Part shown: piece by piece, positions 1-8,037 of the stretch | How the letters are laid out: the number at the start of each line of letters is the position of its first letter | How positions within the stretch are numbered: the stretch's first letter is position 1 | Origin: Eubacterium sp. | GTDB taxonomy: Bacteria; Bacillota; Clostridia; Oscillospirales; Acutalibacteraceae | Direction of reading: 5' to 3' | DNA: 24,152 nucleotides | NCBI GenBank assembly: GCA_015655975.1 | Contig: DVEP01000014.1 | Coordinates: 1-24,152 of the forward strand | Position numbers and translations under genes: made by a program | Notes under the pieces: model-generated | Told to the model about the DNA's origin: nothing | The model's database searches: none | Seen by the model: the letters and a program-made list of their open reading frames with translations, nothing else

Positions 1-39
1 CTGACTCCGCTTGAAAAACGAAATCAGTTTGTTGCTTAA
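1..39 (+). CDS. IS3-family transposase OrfB, C-terminal fragment
   Basis: Frame 1 from base 1 reads LTPLEKRNQFVA followed by TAA at 37-39. The pattern L-T-P-x-E-x-R-x-Q near the C-terminus is typical of IS3-family OrfB (rve/DDE integrase) proteins, which often end in a close variant of it. The gene enters from outside the window, so the DDE catalytic core is not visible. It runs convergently toward tyrS. The call rests on only twelve residues, but the inverted repeat immediately downstream supports it. Confidence 0.65.
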   Translation: MTPLEKRNQFVA

Positions 40-101
40 AATTTAATTATTCTGCCATCGGTGGCCTTTTTTGTATTGTCTGCACAATTTGGGGCAGTAC
101 A
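1..101 (+). mobile_element. Right end of an IS3-family (IS150-like) insertion sequence
   Basis: This stretch holds the last codons of a transposase, a short stem (GCCA/TGGC around base 60) followed by six T, and then a terminal repeat. Read on the minus strand, bases 73-101 begin TGTACTGCCCC and end GACAATAC. That is the TG...CA type of end seen in the IS3 family, and the start resembles the IS150 terminus as I remember it. The IS end at 24052-24152 matches it without gaps: both terminal repeats are 29 bases, start TGnAC and reach GACAATA at the same offset. Similarity continues inward (A-run, GGC, ACC, ATGG, AGAAT). The outer boundary at base 101 is inferred from this alignment; the target duplication cannot be checked because the rest of the copy lies outside. 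Confidence 0.7.
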
Positions 102-125
102 AAAATTTGTGCCTCTAAAATAAAA

Positions 126-1346
126 TTAAATATAAAATTTGCGAAATACTTTTTTACCTTTTTTCACTATGATTTCATTTTTGAAATCTTCTTTTGAAAA
201 CTCTTTAAAAGCATCTGTAACTTTTTCATCGCTTACAGAAATACCGCCCTGTTGAATAAGGCGTCTGCCTTCGCCTTTTGATTTAATCATTCCTGCTTTA
301 ATCATCATATCAAGCAGTGAAATTTTTCCGTCGATAAAATCTTCGTCATCAAGTTGTGTTGCAGGCATATCGGCACTGTTACTTCCGCCGCAGAAAAGTG
401 CTTTTGCAGCTGTTTCGGCTTTTTGTGCCTCTTCTTCACCGTGAACAAGTTTGGTAAGTTCAAAAGCAAGAACTTCCTTAGCTTTGTTGAGTTCACTTCC
501 CTCAAGTTTTTCATACTCTGCAATTTCTTCAAGAGGAACGAATGTAAGCATTTTCATACATTTAATTACATCGTTGTCATCAACATTTCTCCAGTATTGA
601 TAAAAATCATACGGAGAAGTTTTTTCAGGGTCAAGCCAAACAGCGCCTTTTTGAGTTTTACCCATTTTTTTACCTTCTGAATTAAGCAGAAGATTAATTG
701 TCATAGCATTTACTGTTTTGCCGAGTTTACGACGAATGAGTTCTTTACCGCCGAGCATATTTGACCATTGGTCGTCGCCGCCGAATTGAAGATTACAACC
801 GTATTTTTGGTACAAAGCATAGAAATCGTAGCTTTGCATAATCATATAGTTGAATTCAAAAAAGCTGAGACCTTTTTCCATTCTTTGTTTATAACATTCT
901 GCAGCAAGCATTCTGTTTACCGAAAAACAAGCTCCGACTTCACGCAAAAGTTCAATATAATTTAAATCCAAAAGCCAGTCGGCATTGTTTACCATCAACG
1001 CTTTTCCTTCTGAAAAATCAATAAACTTGCTCATTTGTTTTTTAAAACATTCGCAGTTGTGATTGATGATTTCGGGAGTAAGCATTTGGCGCATATCCGA
1101 ACGACCTGACGGGTCGCCTACCATACCTGTACCTCCGCCGACAAGAGCGATAGGTTTGTTGCCTGCCATTTGCAGTCTCTTCATTAGACAAAGCGCCATA
1201 AAATGACCTACATGAAGACTGTCGGCAGTTGGGTCAAAACCAATATAAAAAGTAGCATTACCGCTGTTTATAAGTTTTTTTACCTCTTCTTCATCTGTTA
1301 CCTGAGCGATTAATCCGCGCTCTTGTAATTCTTCATATACACCCAT
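126..1346 (-). CDS. tyrS: Tyrosine--tRNA ligase
   Basis: TyrS is a class I cytoplasmic synthetase that charges tRNA-Tyr with tyrosine using ATP. From the chosen start the protein has 406 residues, normal for bacterial TyrS. The N-terminal catalytic core shows the HIGH-type motif as HVGH (about residues 45-48) within GFDPTADSLHVGH, and the KMSKS loop as KMGKT (about 227-231), a common TyrS variant. An S4 RNA-binding domain occupies the last 65 or so residues. The ATG at 1346 was chosen because AGGAGG lies 7-8 bases upstream and the protein then begins MGVYEELQERGL as in the family. The longer reading frame to 1382 has no such signal. The start lies inside recN (14-base overlap), so it is probably translationally coupled. 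No T-box leader is present, as expected for an internal operon gene. It is the last gene of the operon, 25 bases from the IS end. Confidence 0.96.
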   Translation of the reverse strand: MGVYEELQERGLIAQVTDEEEVKKLINSGNATFYIGFDPTADSLHVGHFMALCLMKRLQMAGNKPIALVGGGTGMVGDPSGRSDMRQMLTPEIINHNCECFKKQMSKFIDFSEGKALMVNNADWLLDLNYIELLREVGACFSVNRMLAAECYKQRMEKGLSFFEFNYMIMQSYDFYALYQKYGCNLQFGGDDQWSNMLGGKELIRRKLGKTVNAMTINLLLNSEGKKMGKTQKGAVWLDPEKTSPYDFYQYWRNVDDNDVIKCMKMLTFVPLEEIAEYEKLEGSELNKAKEVLAFELTKLVHGEEEAQKAETAAKALFCGGSNSADMPATQLDDEDFIDGKISLLDMMIKAGMIKSKGEGRRLIQQGGISVSDEKVTDAFKEFSKEDFKNEIIVKKGKKVFRKFYI

Positions 1347-3012
1347 TTTTATCCTCCTGTGAAACAAGCAGTTCCTCTGCACTGTTCAAAAGCGACGGAG
1401 TAATATCTTTGCCGCCCATTATTCGTGCAAGTTCATATTTTCTTTGTTCAAAATTTAAAGGAACTACTTTTGTATATGTTTTATTGTTTTCAATATCTTT
1501 GGAAATTAAAAGATGTCTGTCAGCAAAAGCAGCAATTTGCGCTGAATGTGTAACACAAATTACCTGTGTGCTGTTTGAAACTTCTTTGAGTTTTAAACCG
1601 ATTTTTCTGCTTGCACCACCGGAAACACCTGTATCAATTTCGTCAAAAATAAGTGTTCCGACATCATCGCTCGCTGCAATTATATTTTTAAATGCAAGCA
1701 TGATACGAGAAAGTTCACCGCCGCTTGCTATTTTTGAAAGCGGTTTTAACGGTAAACCGGGATTGGTTGACAACAGAAATTCTATATTGTCAAAACCCGT
1801 TGAACTTAATTTACCCTGAGAAAAATCTACACAGAACTTAACATTAGGCATATTTAAAAATTCAAGTTGTTCTTTGACATTTTTTTCAAATATTTTTGCA
1901 GTCTTTTTTCTGTGTTCAGATAATTTTTTTGCCCTATCTACAACATTCTCGTAAAGTTCATCATATCTTTTACTCAAACTTTCTATTTCATTATCGCTGA
2001 AAATTATTAAATCTCGCTGTTTTTTCGCATCGTCTAAAAACTCAAGAATTTCTTTTTCCGTCTCTCCGTATTTTAAACTTAAATTATACAATAAGTCAAG
2101 TCTTTCTTCAATATCGTTCAAATCTTGTTCATTAATCGACAAATCAGACAGTTTGTTTTCATTAACATCACTTAAATTTTCGATTTTTTCCGATACTTCA
2201 TCTACTGATTTATAAACCGATTCAAGTTGTGAGTCAATCTCACAAAGTGGAACAAGTTTACTTTTCAAAGATTGTAAAACAGAAATTGCTCCGCCGTTTT
2301 CATCCGACCCACTGCAAAATTCAGAAACGGCAGAAAGCGCAGATTTAATTTTTTCTAAATTCAAAATCTTACTTTTTATTTCTGTAAGTTCTGCTTTTTC
2401 TCCGATTTTAATATTTGCTTTTTCTATTTCATCAATTTGAAAATTTAAAATTTCAAGTTTACTTTCTTTATCATCGTCATCTTTTGTCAGGGCTTTCAGT
2501 TTCCTTCTGACAGCCATAAATTCTTTAAAACTGTTTGAATATGAATACAGATATGTATCATCAGTTGAAAGTTTATCTATGAAAGTATAGTGCAGATTTG
2601 GGTCAAGCAATTGCTGAGAATCGTGCTGACCGTGAATATTGACAAGTTTTCTGCCTATTTCTTTCAGCATAGACGCAGTAACGCTCATTGAATTTATTTT
2701 ACAGTTGGACTTACCGTTTGAAGACAACTGTCTTGAAATGTACAACTCGCCGTCGCACTCAATACCATAGTCAGACAAAACGCGCAGTACACTGTTGCTG
2801 ACATCATCAAAATAAGCATTTACAACAGCTTTGCTTTCGCCGCTTCTGATTAAATCACGGGAAGTTCTCTCCCCTAAAACAGCGTTCAAACTATCTATAA
2901 CTATTGACTTACCTGCACCTGTTTCACCCGTCAAAACATTGAAACCGTTTTCAAACTCTATGACTGCTTTTTCTATTACTGCAATATTTTCAATTGATAA
3001 TGTTTTAAGCAT
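1333..3012 (-). CDS. recN: DNA repair protein RecN
   Basis: RecN is an SMC-like ATPase acting early in double-strand break repair by binding and organising DNA ends. The 559 residues match the family length. The N-terminus LKTLSIENIAVIEKAVIEF leads to Walker A GETGAGKS at residues 29-36. The middle is a long charged coiled coil (roughly 150-370), and the C-terminal half carries the ABC signature (LASGGELSRIMLAFK) and Walker B (LIFDEIDTGVSGG). The start ATG at 3012 overlaps the end of argR by 8 bases, and the stop overlaps tyrS by 14. The argR-recN order is conserved across Firmicutes. In most spore formers spoIVB and spo0A follow recN; here tyrS does. Confidence 0.97.
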   Translation of the reverse strand: MLKTLSIENIAVIEKAVIEFENGFNVLTGETGAGKSIVIDSLNAVLGERTSRDLIRSGESKAVVNAYFDDVSNSVLRVLSDYGIECDGELYISRQLSSNGKSNCKINSMSVTASMLKEIGRKLVNIHGQHDSQQLLDPNLHYTFIDKLSTDDTYLYSYSNSFKEFMAVRRKLKALTKDDDDKESKLEILNFQIDEIEKANIKIGEKAELTEIKSKILNLEKIKSALSAVSEFCSGSDENGGAISVLQSLKSKLVPLCEIDSQLESVYKSVDEVSEKIENLSDVNENKLSDLSINEQDLNDIEERLDLLYNLSLKYGETEKEILEFLDDAKKQRDLIIFSDNEIESLSKRYDELYENVVDRAKKLSEHRKKTAKIFEKNVKEQLEFLNMPNVKFCVDFSQGKLSSTGFDNIEFLLSTNPGLPLKPLSKIASGGELSRIMLAFKNIIAASDDVGTLIFDEIDTGVSGGASRKIGLKLKEVSNSTQVICVTHSAQIAAFADRHLLISKDIENNKTYTKVVPLNFEQRKYELARIMGGKDITPSLLNSAEELLVSQEDKNGCI

Positions 3013-3457
3013 TAACTATCTTCTCCAAACTGTGAGCAAACAAAACTGCCTGCTCCTCATTTCTGCACAAAACAAAAATTGTATCGTCACCTGCAAGTGT
3101 GCCGACAACTCCCGACCATTCCATAGCGTCAATAGCCGCGCACGCAGCGTTGGCCATACCTGAAAAGCACCTGACAACAACCGTGTTCATAGCGTAGTCA
3201 ATGCTTTGAATGGACTCAATAAAAATACTGTTTGTCCTTTTTTCTTCTTCAGAAATCTCGCTTTTATTTTTTGAATATATATATCTTCCCTCGTCGGACA
3301 AAACCTTTACAAGTCTCAATTCTTTAATATCGCGGGAGATTGTCGCCTGGGTAATTTCAAAACCGCTGTCCTTTAGATAAGATTGTAATTCTTCCTGCGT
3401 TTCTACATTAAATAAAGATATAATTTCAAGAATTTTAGCCTGTCTTCTTTTTTTCAT
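3005..3457 (-). CDS. argR: Arginine repressor ArgR/AhrC
   Basis: ArgR is a hexameric arginine-dependent repressor of arginine biosynthesis and activator of catabolism. The protein has 150 residues, typical for the family. The N-terminal winged helix (about 1-65) includes TQATISRDIKELRLVKV, the DNA-recognition segment. The C-terminal oligomerisation and arginine-binding domain contains GTLAGDDTIFVLCR, with the conserved GT-x-AGDDT. I take the ATG at 3457, whose A is shared with the nadK stop (TGATG), with GAGAGGG upstream. A TTG one codon earlier is possible. The same argR-recN pairing occurs in Bacillus (ahrC-recN). Confidence 0.95.
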   Translation of the reverse strand: MKKRRQAKILEIISLFNVETQEELQSYLKDSGFEITQATISRDIKELRLVKVLSDEGRYIYSKNKSEISEEEKRTNSIFIESIQSIDYAMNTVVVRCFSGMANAACAAIDAMEWSGVVGTLAGDDTIFVLCRNEEQAVLFAHSLEKIVNA

Positions 3458-4314
3458 CAAAAAACCCTCTCAATAATTTTTTTGTTAAGCGTGTCATAAA
3501 AATCATCAGGTTTAATTCTGATTAGTTTAGCAGAATGTTCTGCCTTTGAAATTTTTATAATTGCGCCGCTCGGTATTTGAATAGACTTATTTCCGTCAAC
3601 ACTTAAATAAGAATTGTTGTTCATATCGCTGTCAACATTTGCGAAAAGTTCGGTTTCGGAATTAATAACATACGACCTGTTTACAAGTGAATGAGGACAA
3701 ATCGGAGTGATTACAAAACAAGAGGTATCGGGACTGACAACAGGACCGCCTGCAGCCATTGAGTATGCAGTTGAGCCTGTCGGAGTAGAAAATATGAGTC
3801 CGTCTGCACGAATTTTTAAAACTCTGCTGTTTTGCGTTTCAACACTGATGTCAATAAGACGAGCAAGTTCGCCTCGTGTTATTACTGCGTCGTTGACAGA
3901 GTAGTTTTCTGCAAGAATTTCTCCGTCTTTAATGACTTGAGTTTTAATCATCATTCGTCGGTCAACTATGTATTCTCCGTTGATTAGTTTTTCCAGCAAA
4001 TTTGTTTCATGACTTTCCGCCGCTGTTAAAAAACCAAGTCTTCCTGTATTTATTCCGAAAGTAAACTTTCCTCTTAAAGAAGCCTTTTTTACAATAGACA
4101 GCATTGTACCGTCGCCTCCGACTGCAACGACAAAATCGGAATTTTCTATAATTTCGGACTCTCTGCCATAACAAATATTGAGCGCTTTAAAATCATTTTT
4201 ATATTCTTGCGAACAATATACTGCGCAGCCGAATTCTATTAACTTTGTAATTACGCCTATTGCGGTAGAAATAGATTTCTCATTATATCTATTCGGAAAT
4301 ACAGAAACAATCAT
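3457..4314 (-). CDS. nadK: NAD kinase
   Basis: NAD kinase phosphorylates NAD to NADP in the cytoplasm, the only route to NADP. Its 285 residues are normal for the family. The signature GGDGT is at residues 66-70, followed by INTGRLGFL (88-96), the NE/D-type segment near NDAVITRG, and the glycine-rich TPTGSTAYSMAAGGPVVSP (about 177-195), which binds the substrate. The ATG at 4314 overlaps the tlyA stop by one base (TAATG). The order tlyA-nadK-argR-recN is common in Clostridia; Bacillus subtilis lacks nadK at this place. Confidence 0.96.
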   Translation of the reverse strand: MIVSVFPNRYNEKSISTAIGVITKLIEFGCAVYCSQEYKNDFKALNICYGRESEIIENSDFVVAVGGDGTMLSIVKKASLRGKFTFGINTGRLGFLTAAESHETNLLEKLINGEYIVDRRMMIKTQVIKDGEILAENYSVNDAVITRGELARLIDISVETQNSRVLKIRADGLIFSTPTGSTAYSMAAGGPVVSPDTSCFVITPICPHSLVNRSYVINSETELFANVDSDMNNNSYLSVDGNKSIQIPSGAIIKISKAEHSAKLIRIKPDDFYDTLNKKIIERVF

Positions 4315-5117
4315 TACAATTCCTCGTGCGATAAATTTACAAGTTTTTCGGGGTTTACACTTTCATCTACATACGGTTCTGCTGACTTCTCAATATATAA
4401 CAAGTATTCAATATTGCCCTCAGGACCTTTAATCGGCGAAAACTCAAGACCGAGAACGGAAAAACCGTTTTCAACAGCAAAACCAATCACTTTTTCTATA
4501 ACTTCAATATGTGTTGACGCCTCTCGTACAACACCCTTTTTGCCGACTTTTTCTTTTCCCGCCTCAAATTGAGGTTTTATAAGACAAACAGCAGCAGCGT
4601 TATTTGCAAGCAACTTGTTTAAATTAGGCAAAATAAGTTTGAGCGAAATAAAAGACACATCAACTGAAGCAAAATCTACCAAATCTTTTACCTTTTCAGA
4701 ATCTACATATCTGAAATTTGTTCTTTCAAGGTTTACTACACGCTCGTCAGTTCGCAATTTCCATGCAAGCTGACCGTATCCTACATCTATCGAATACACT
4801 TTGCTTGCGCCGTTCTGAAGCATACAGTCGGTAAAACCTCCCGTCGAAGCACCTACATCCATACAAACCTTATCTTTAAGAGTAATGGGAAAAGACTCCA
4901 TAGCTTTTTCAAGTTTCAGTCCGCCCCTGCTTACATATTTCAACGAATTACCGCGAACTTCGAGAATATCGTCTTCTTTCAGTTCAAAACCTGCTTTATC
5001 AACCTTTTGATTATTAACATATACAAGTCCAGCCATAATTATGGCTTTTGCTTTTTCTCTGCTCGGAGCGTATCCGCCCTCAAAAACAGCTACATCAAGA
5101 CGCGTTTTTTTAACCAT
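4314..5117 (-). CDS. tlyA: TlyA-family rRNA (cytidine-2'-O)-methyltransferase
   Basis: TlyA-type enzymes 2'-O-methylate cytidines in 16S and 23S rRNA; Firmicute members are often labelled hemolysin A or YqxC. The 267 residues comprise an N-terminal S4 RNA-binding domain (about 3-65, RLDVAVFEGGYAPSREKAKAII) and an FtsJ/RrmJ Rossmann methyltransferase domain. The S-adenosylmethionine loop is MDVGASTGGFTDC (about 86-98). Lys in SRGGLKLE, Asp in DVSFISLKL, and Lys and Glu in IKPQFEAGKE fit the K-D-K-E catalytic tetrad of this fold. The start overlaps the dxs stop by 8 bases. Exact target positions in rRNA cannot be read from the sequence. Confidence 0.93.
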   Translation of the reverse strand: MVKKTRLDVAVFEGGYAPSREKAKAIIMAGLVYVNNQKVDKAGFELKEDDILEVRGNSLKYVSRGGLKLEKAMESFPITLKDKVCMDVGASTGGFTDCMLQNGASKVYSIDVGYGQLAWKLRTDERVVNLERTNFRYVDSEKVKDLVDFASVDVSFISLKLILPNLNKLLANNAAAVCLIKPQFEAGKEKVGKKGVVREASTHIEVIEKVIGFAVENGFSVLGLEFSPIKGPEGNIEYLLYIEKSAEPYVDESVNPEKLVNLSHEEL

Positions 5118-6939
5118 TGCGAACCTCTTTAACTATCGAATCGACATCTAAACCGTAATGTAAAATCTGACGGTCAACAGGCGCCTGTTTAACAAACTCC
5201 GAACTTACGGCTTTGTAAACAAACTCGCACTTTATACCGCTTTGTAAAAGCAATGAAGCAAAACGGTCGCCTACACCGCCTTCACAAATTGCCTCTTCGT
5301 AAAAGTATATTTTTTTAACATCTTTTAATTTATCAAAACATTTTTCATCTATCGGTTTAATTTTGTTTAATTTCAGCACAAAAGTGTTTTCTAAAATATT
5401 TGAAGCCTTTGCGCAGTTTTCAAAAAGTCTGCCGTAAGTAACAATACAAACATCTTTTGAGCAATCGCCGTAAAACTGAAAATCAGCGTCTTCTCTGACA
5501 TAGTCAGACGGCAAATCGCACTCGTTTCCGCGGGGATAACGAATTGCGCAGGCATTTTTCTCTTTGTATATTGCTCTGTAAAAATCGTGCTGAAGTTCTT
5601 CAAAAGACGATGGACAAAATATGGAAAAATTCGGAACACTGTACAAAAAAGACGTGTCAAAAAGTCCCTGATGACTTTCTCCGTCTTCTCCGACAAAGCC
5701 CGCTCTGTCAACTGCAAAAATCACTTTCAAATCCTGCATGGCAACATCGTGAATGACTTGGTCAAGAGAACGCTGTAAAAATGTTGAATAGACTGCAAAA
5801 ACAGGTATCATCCCGTTTTTTGCCAAACCTCCGCAAAAAGTAACTGCATGCTCTTCCGCTATACCGACATCAAAAAATCTTTCAGGATATTGCTCGGAAA
5901 ACTTTTTCAGTCCCGTACCCTCTGCCATAGCGGCGGTTACACAGCAAATTCGCTGGTCTTTAGAAGCGAAGTCAATCATCGCATCGCCGAAACGGGAAGA
6001 ATATGTTTCGCCGTGTACACACGGCTCGCCGGTCTCTATATTGAACTTACCGATACCGTGAAACATTGTGGGGTTTTCTTCGGCATGACTGTAACCTTTT
6101 CCTTTAATTGTATTTACATGGATAAGAACCGAATGTTTACAGCCTTTTGCAACATTTAAAACATCTACCAAATCTTCAATATTATGCCCGTCTATCGGTC
6201 CGTAATATCTGAGTCCCAAATCTTCAAAAAAAGTATTTTTATATATACATTTTCTTATATCGGCGTTCATTTTGTTAAACGCTTTGAGCAATTTATTACC
6301 CACAGCCGTAGAACCGAATACTTTCCTGACTGCATTTTTAGAAACATTATATCCGCTTGAAACACGAACTTTAGTAAGGTTTTTTGCAAGCGAGCCTACA
6401 TTTTCCGAAATGCTCATATTGTTGTCGTTATAAATTATAATTAAATTTTTAATACCGTTTGTATTGTTTAAACCTTCGTAGGCAAGTCCTCCTGTCAAAG
6501 CGCCGTCGCCGATAACTGCAATCACTTTGCCTTTATCGCCTCGTATCTGCTTTGCCGCTGCAAGCCCTACTGCCGAAGATATAGAAGTTGACGCATGGCC
6601 GCTTGAAAAAATATCGTTTTCATTTTCAACAGGTCTTGTAAAACCGCTTATTCCGTTTTCACACCTGATAGTAGAAAACTTTTCGTTTCGCCCCGTAAGT
6701 ATTTTGTGTGTATAACACTGATGTCCGACATCAAAAACAATTTCATCCGTAGGAGAATTAAATACTTTGTGAAGTGCAACGGTCAGTTCAACCGTACCTA
6801 AATTCGACGCTAAATGACCGCCTGTTTTAGATACTGTTTTTATAAGTTTTTTTCTGATTTCCGAACATAGTTCATTAAGTTCTTTTTCAGATAAATTTTT
6901 TATATCATCAGGAGAATTTACATTTTTCAGCAAACTCAT
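5110..6939 (-). CDS. dxs: 1-deoxy-D-xylulose-5-phosphate synthase
   Basis: Dxs condenses pyruvate and glyceraldehyde 3-phosphate into DXP, the first step of the MEP isoprenoid pathway and a source for thiamine and pyridoxal. The 609 residues are near the usual 620. The thiamine diphosphate/Mg motif GDGALTGG (144-151) continues to NDNNMSIS (171-178). Other family blocks are DVGHQCYTHKILTGR, YYGPIDGHN, KGKGY, and the catalytic Glu in DVGIAEEHAVTF. The transketolase C-terminal domain closes the protein. DVGHQCYTHK differs slightly from the usual DVGHQAYPHK. Spacing from ispA is 33 bases, the largest gap in this operon, with GAGGG before the ATG. Confidence 0.97.
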   Translation of the reverse strand: MSLLKNVNSPDDIKNLSEKELNELCSEIRKKLIKTVSKTGGHLASNLGTVELTVALHKVFNSPTDEIVFDVGHQCYTHKILTGRNEKFSTIRCENGISGFTRPVENENDIFSSGHASTSISSAVGLAAAKQIRGDKGKVIAVIGDGALTGGLAYEGLNNTNGIKNLIIIYNDNNMSISENVGSLAKNLTKVRVSSGYNVSKNAVRKVFGSTAVGNKLLKAFNKMNADIRKCIYKNTFFEDLGLRYYGPIDGHNIEDLVDVLNVAKGCKHSVLIHVNTIKGKGYSHAEENPTMFHGIGKFNIETGEPCVHGETYSSRFGDAMIDFASKDQRICCVTAAMAEGTGLKKFSEQYPERFFDVGIAEEHAVTFCGGLAKNGMIPVFAVYSTFLQRSLDQVIHDVAMQDLKVIFAVDRAGFVGEDGESHQGLFDTSFLYSVPNFSIFCPSSFEELQHDFYRAIYKEKNACAIRYPRGNECDLPSDYVREDADFQFYGDCSKDVCIVTYGRLFENCAKASNILENTFVLKLNKIKPIDEKCFDKLKDVKKIYFYEEAICEGGVGDRFASLLLQSGIKCEFVYKAVSSEFVKQAPVDRQILHYGLDVDSIVKEVRNG

Positions 6940-6972
6940 TTAAACCCTCTTTTCTAAACTGAGCAGATTTTA

Positions 6973-7848
6973 TCAATAATCTCTTTCTGCCAGATAATTT
7001 GCTATATTAACCAAGATACCGTTTATATCAATTTTATCTACTGCGCTGACAGCTTTTGCAGTGTATCCTATAACATCATTTGAAGAATTTTCAATTCCTT
7101 TTAAAGAAACATAGGTAGTTTTACTGTTTGATTTATCACTGCCTGTCGGTTTACCCATTTTATCACTATTTCCGATTATGTCAAGAATATCATCTTTTAT
7201 TTGAAAAGCCATACCTATATCAAGAGCGTATTCTTTTGCTAAAAGTATAGATTTTTCATCTGCGTTACCTGCTATACAGCCCAGCACACAGGCGGCCTCA
7301 AGTAAAGCTCCTGTTTTTAATTTATGAACAGATTTAATCTGCTCGATATTCGGACTTGAACTTTCATACAGCAAGTCGATAACCTGACCGCCTATCATAC
7401 CGAGCCCGCCGGCGCATTTTGACAGTTCGACAACTGCTCGGCCGTTCTGTTTTGCACTCAAGCCTGACTGACAAATCAGCCTAAAAGCTTCGGTAAGCAA
7501 CAAGTCGCCTGCAAGCAAAGCCGTACTTTCGCCGAATGCAATATGGCAAGACGGTTTTCCCCGTCTTAAATCATCATTGTCCATACAAGGCAAATCATCA
7601 TGTATCAATGAATAAGTATGAATAAACTCAACGGCGCAGGCATAGTTTAAAGCTTGTTCTTTTTGGCAGCCGAACGCTTTTGCAAACTCAAGACACAAAA
7701 CAGGTCTGATACGCTTTCCGCCGTTTTCAAGACTGTATCTTGCAGCTTCAATTACACTGTCTTGCCCGTCTTTTGCAACAGGCAAAAATTCAAGCAAATG
7801 CGAATTTATATATTCAATATCTTCATTTAAAACATCTTTAAAATTCAT
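6973..7848 (-). CDS. ispA: Polyprenyl (farnesyl/geranylgeranyl) diphosphate synthase
   Basis: This short-chain trans-prenyltransferase joins IPP to DMAPP and longer allylic diphosphates, using products of the MEP pathway that dxs begins. The 291 residues match IspA. The first aspartate-rich motif is DDLPCMDNDD (84-93), with HD before it and RRGKP after. The second is DDILD (219-223). The GGKRIRP segment near residue 43 binds the diphosphate. The ATG follows the xseB stop directly (TAAATG). The xseB-ispA-dxs order is shared with Bacillus. Product chain length is not certain from sequence; farnesyl diphosphate is the default for this clade. Confidence 0.95.
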   Translation of the reverse strand: MNFKDVLNEDIEYINSHLLEFLPVAKDGQDSVIEAARYSLENGGKRIRPVLCLEFAKAFGCQKEQALNYACAVEFIHTYSLIHDDLPCMDNDDLRRGKPSCHIAFGESTALLAGDLLLTEAFRLICQSGLSAKQNGRAVVELSKCAGGLGMIGGQVIDLLYESSSPNIEQIKSVHKLKTGALLEAACVLGCIAGNADEKSILLAKEYALDIGMAFQIKDDILDIIGNSDKMGKPTGSDKSNSKTTYVSLKGIENSSNDVIGYTAKAVSAVDKIDINGILVNIANYLAERDY

Positions 7849-8037
7849 TTATTCTTCCTCAGAAATATCTGTGATTTTTTGCTTTGCGTTTGTTAAAAGT
7901 TCATTGCAATAAGCGCAAAGTTTTGTTCCTTCTTCAAACAGTTTCATACTTTCATCAAGTGATTTATCTCCGCTTTCAAGCGACTGAACAATCTCCTCAA
8001 GTCTTTTTACAGCATCTTCATATTTCATCTTTTTCAT
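7849..8037 (-). CDS. xseB: Exodeoxyribonuclease VII small subunit
   Basis: XseB is the small helical subunit that binds XseA in exonuclease VII, which degrades single-stranded DNA. With the ATG at 8037 the protein is 62 residues, slightly short but complete. It has the family core MKYEDAVKRLEEIVQSLESGDKSLDESMKLFEEG and a short tail. I choose 8037 because AGAGG lies nine bases upstream (8047-8051). The ATG at 8028 is an alternative without a good ribosome binding site, and a longer frame to 8082 adds residues unlike the family. It overlaps the end of xseA by 20 bases, fitting coupled synthesis of the two subunits. Confidence 0.92.
   Translation of the reverse strand: MKKMKYEDAVKRLEEIVQSLESGDKSLDESMKLFEEGTKLCAYCNELLTNAKQKITDISEEE

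Noticed and set aside
82..113. Inverted repeat GCACAA...TTGTGC as a terminator for tyrS
   Set aside because: Only six perfect pairs plus a bulge, a long loop and no T-run on the minus strand; it also straddles the inferred IS boundary.
354..680. Open frames on the strand opposite tyrS, recN, dxs, xseA and others
   Set aside because: They run antisense to firmly identified genes, have no ribosome binding sites, and their residue content is that of reverse-complemented coding DNA.
1347..1382. Twelve-residue N-terminal extension of TyrS
   Set aside because: AGGAGG is placed for the ATG at 1346, and the extra residues are unlike TyrS and lie within the recN coding end.
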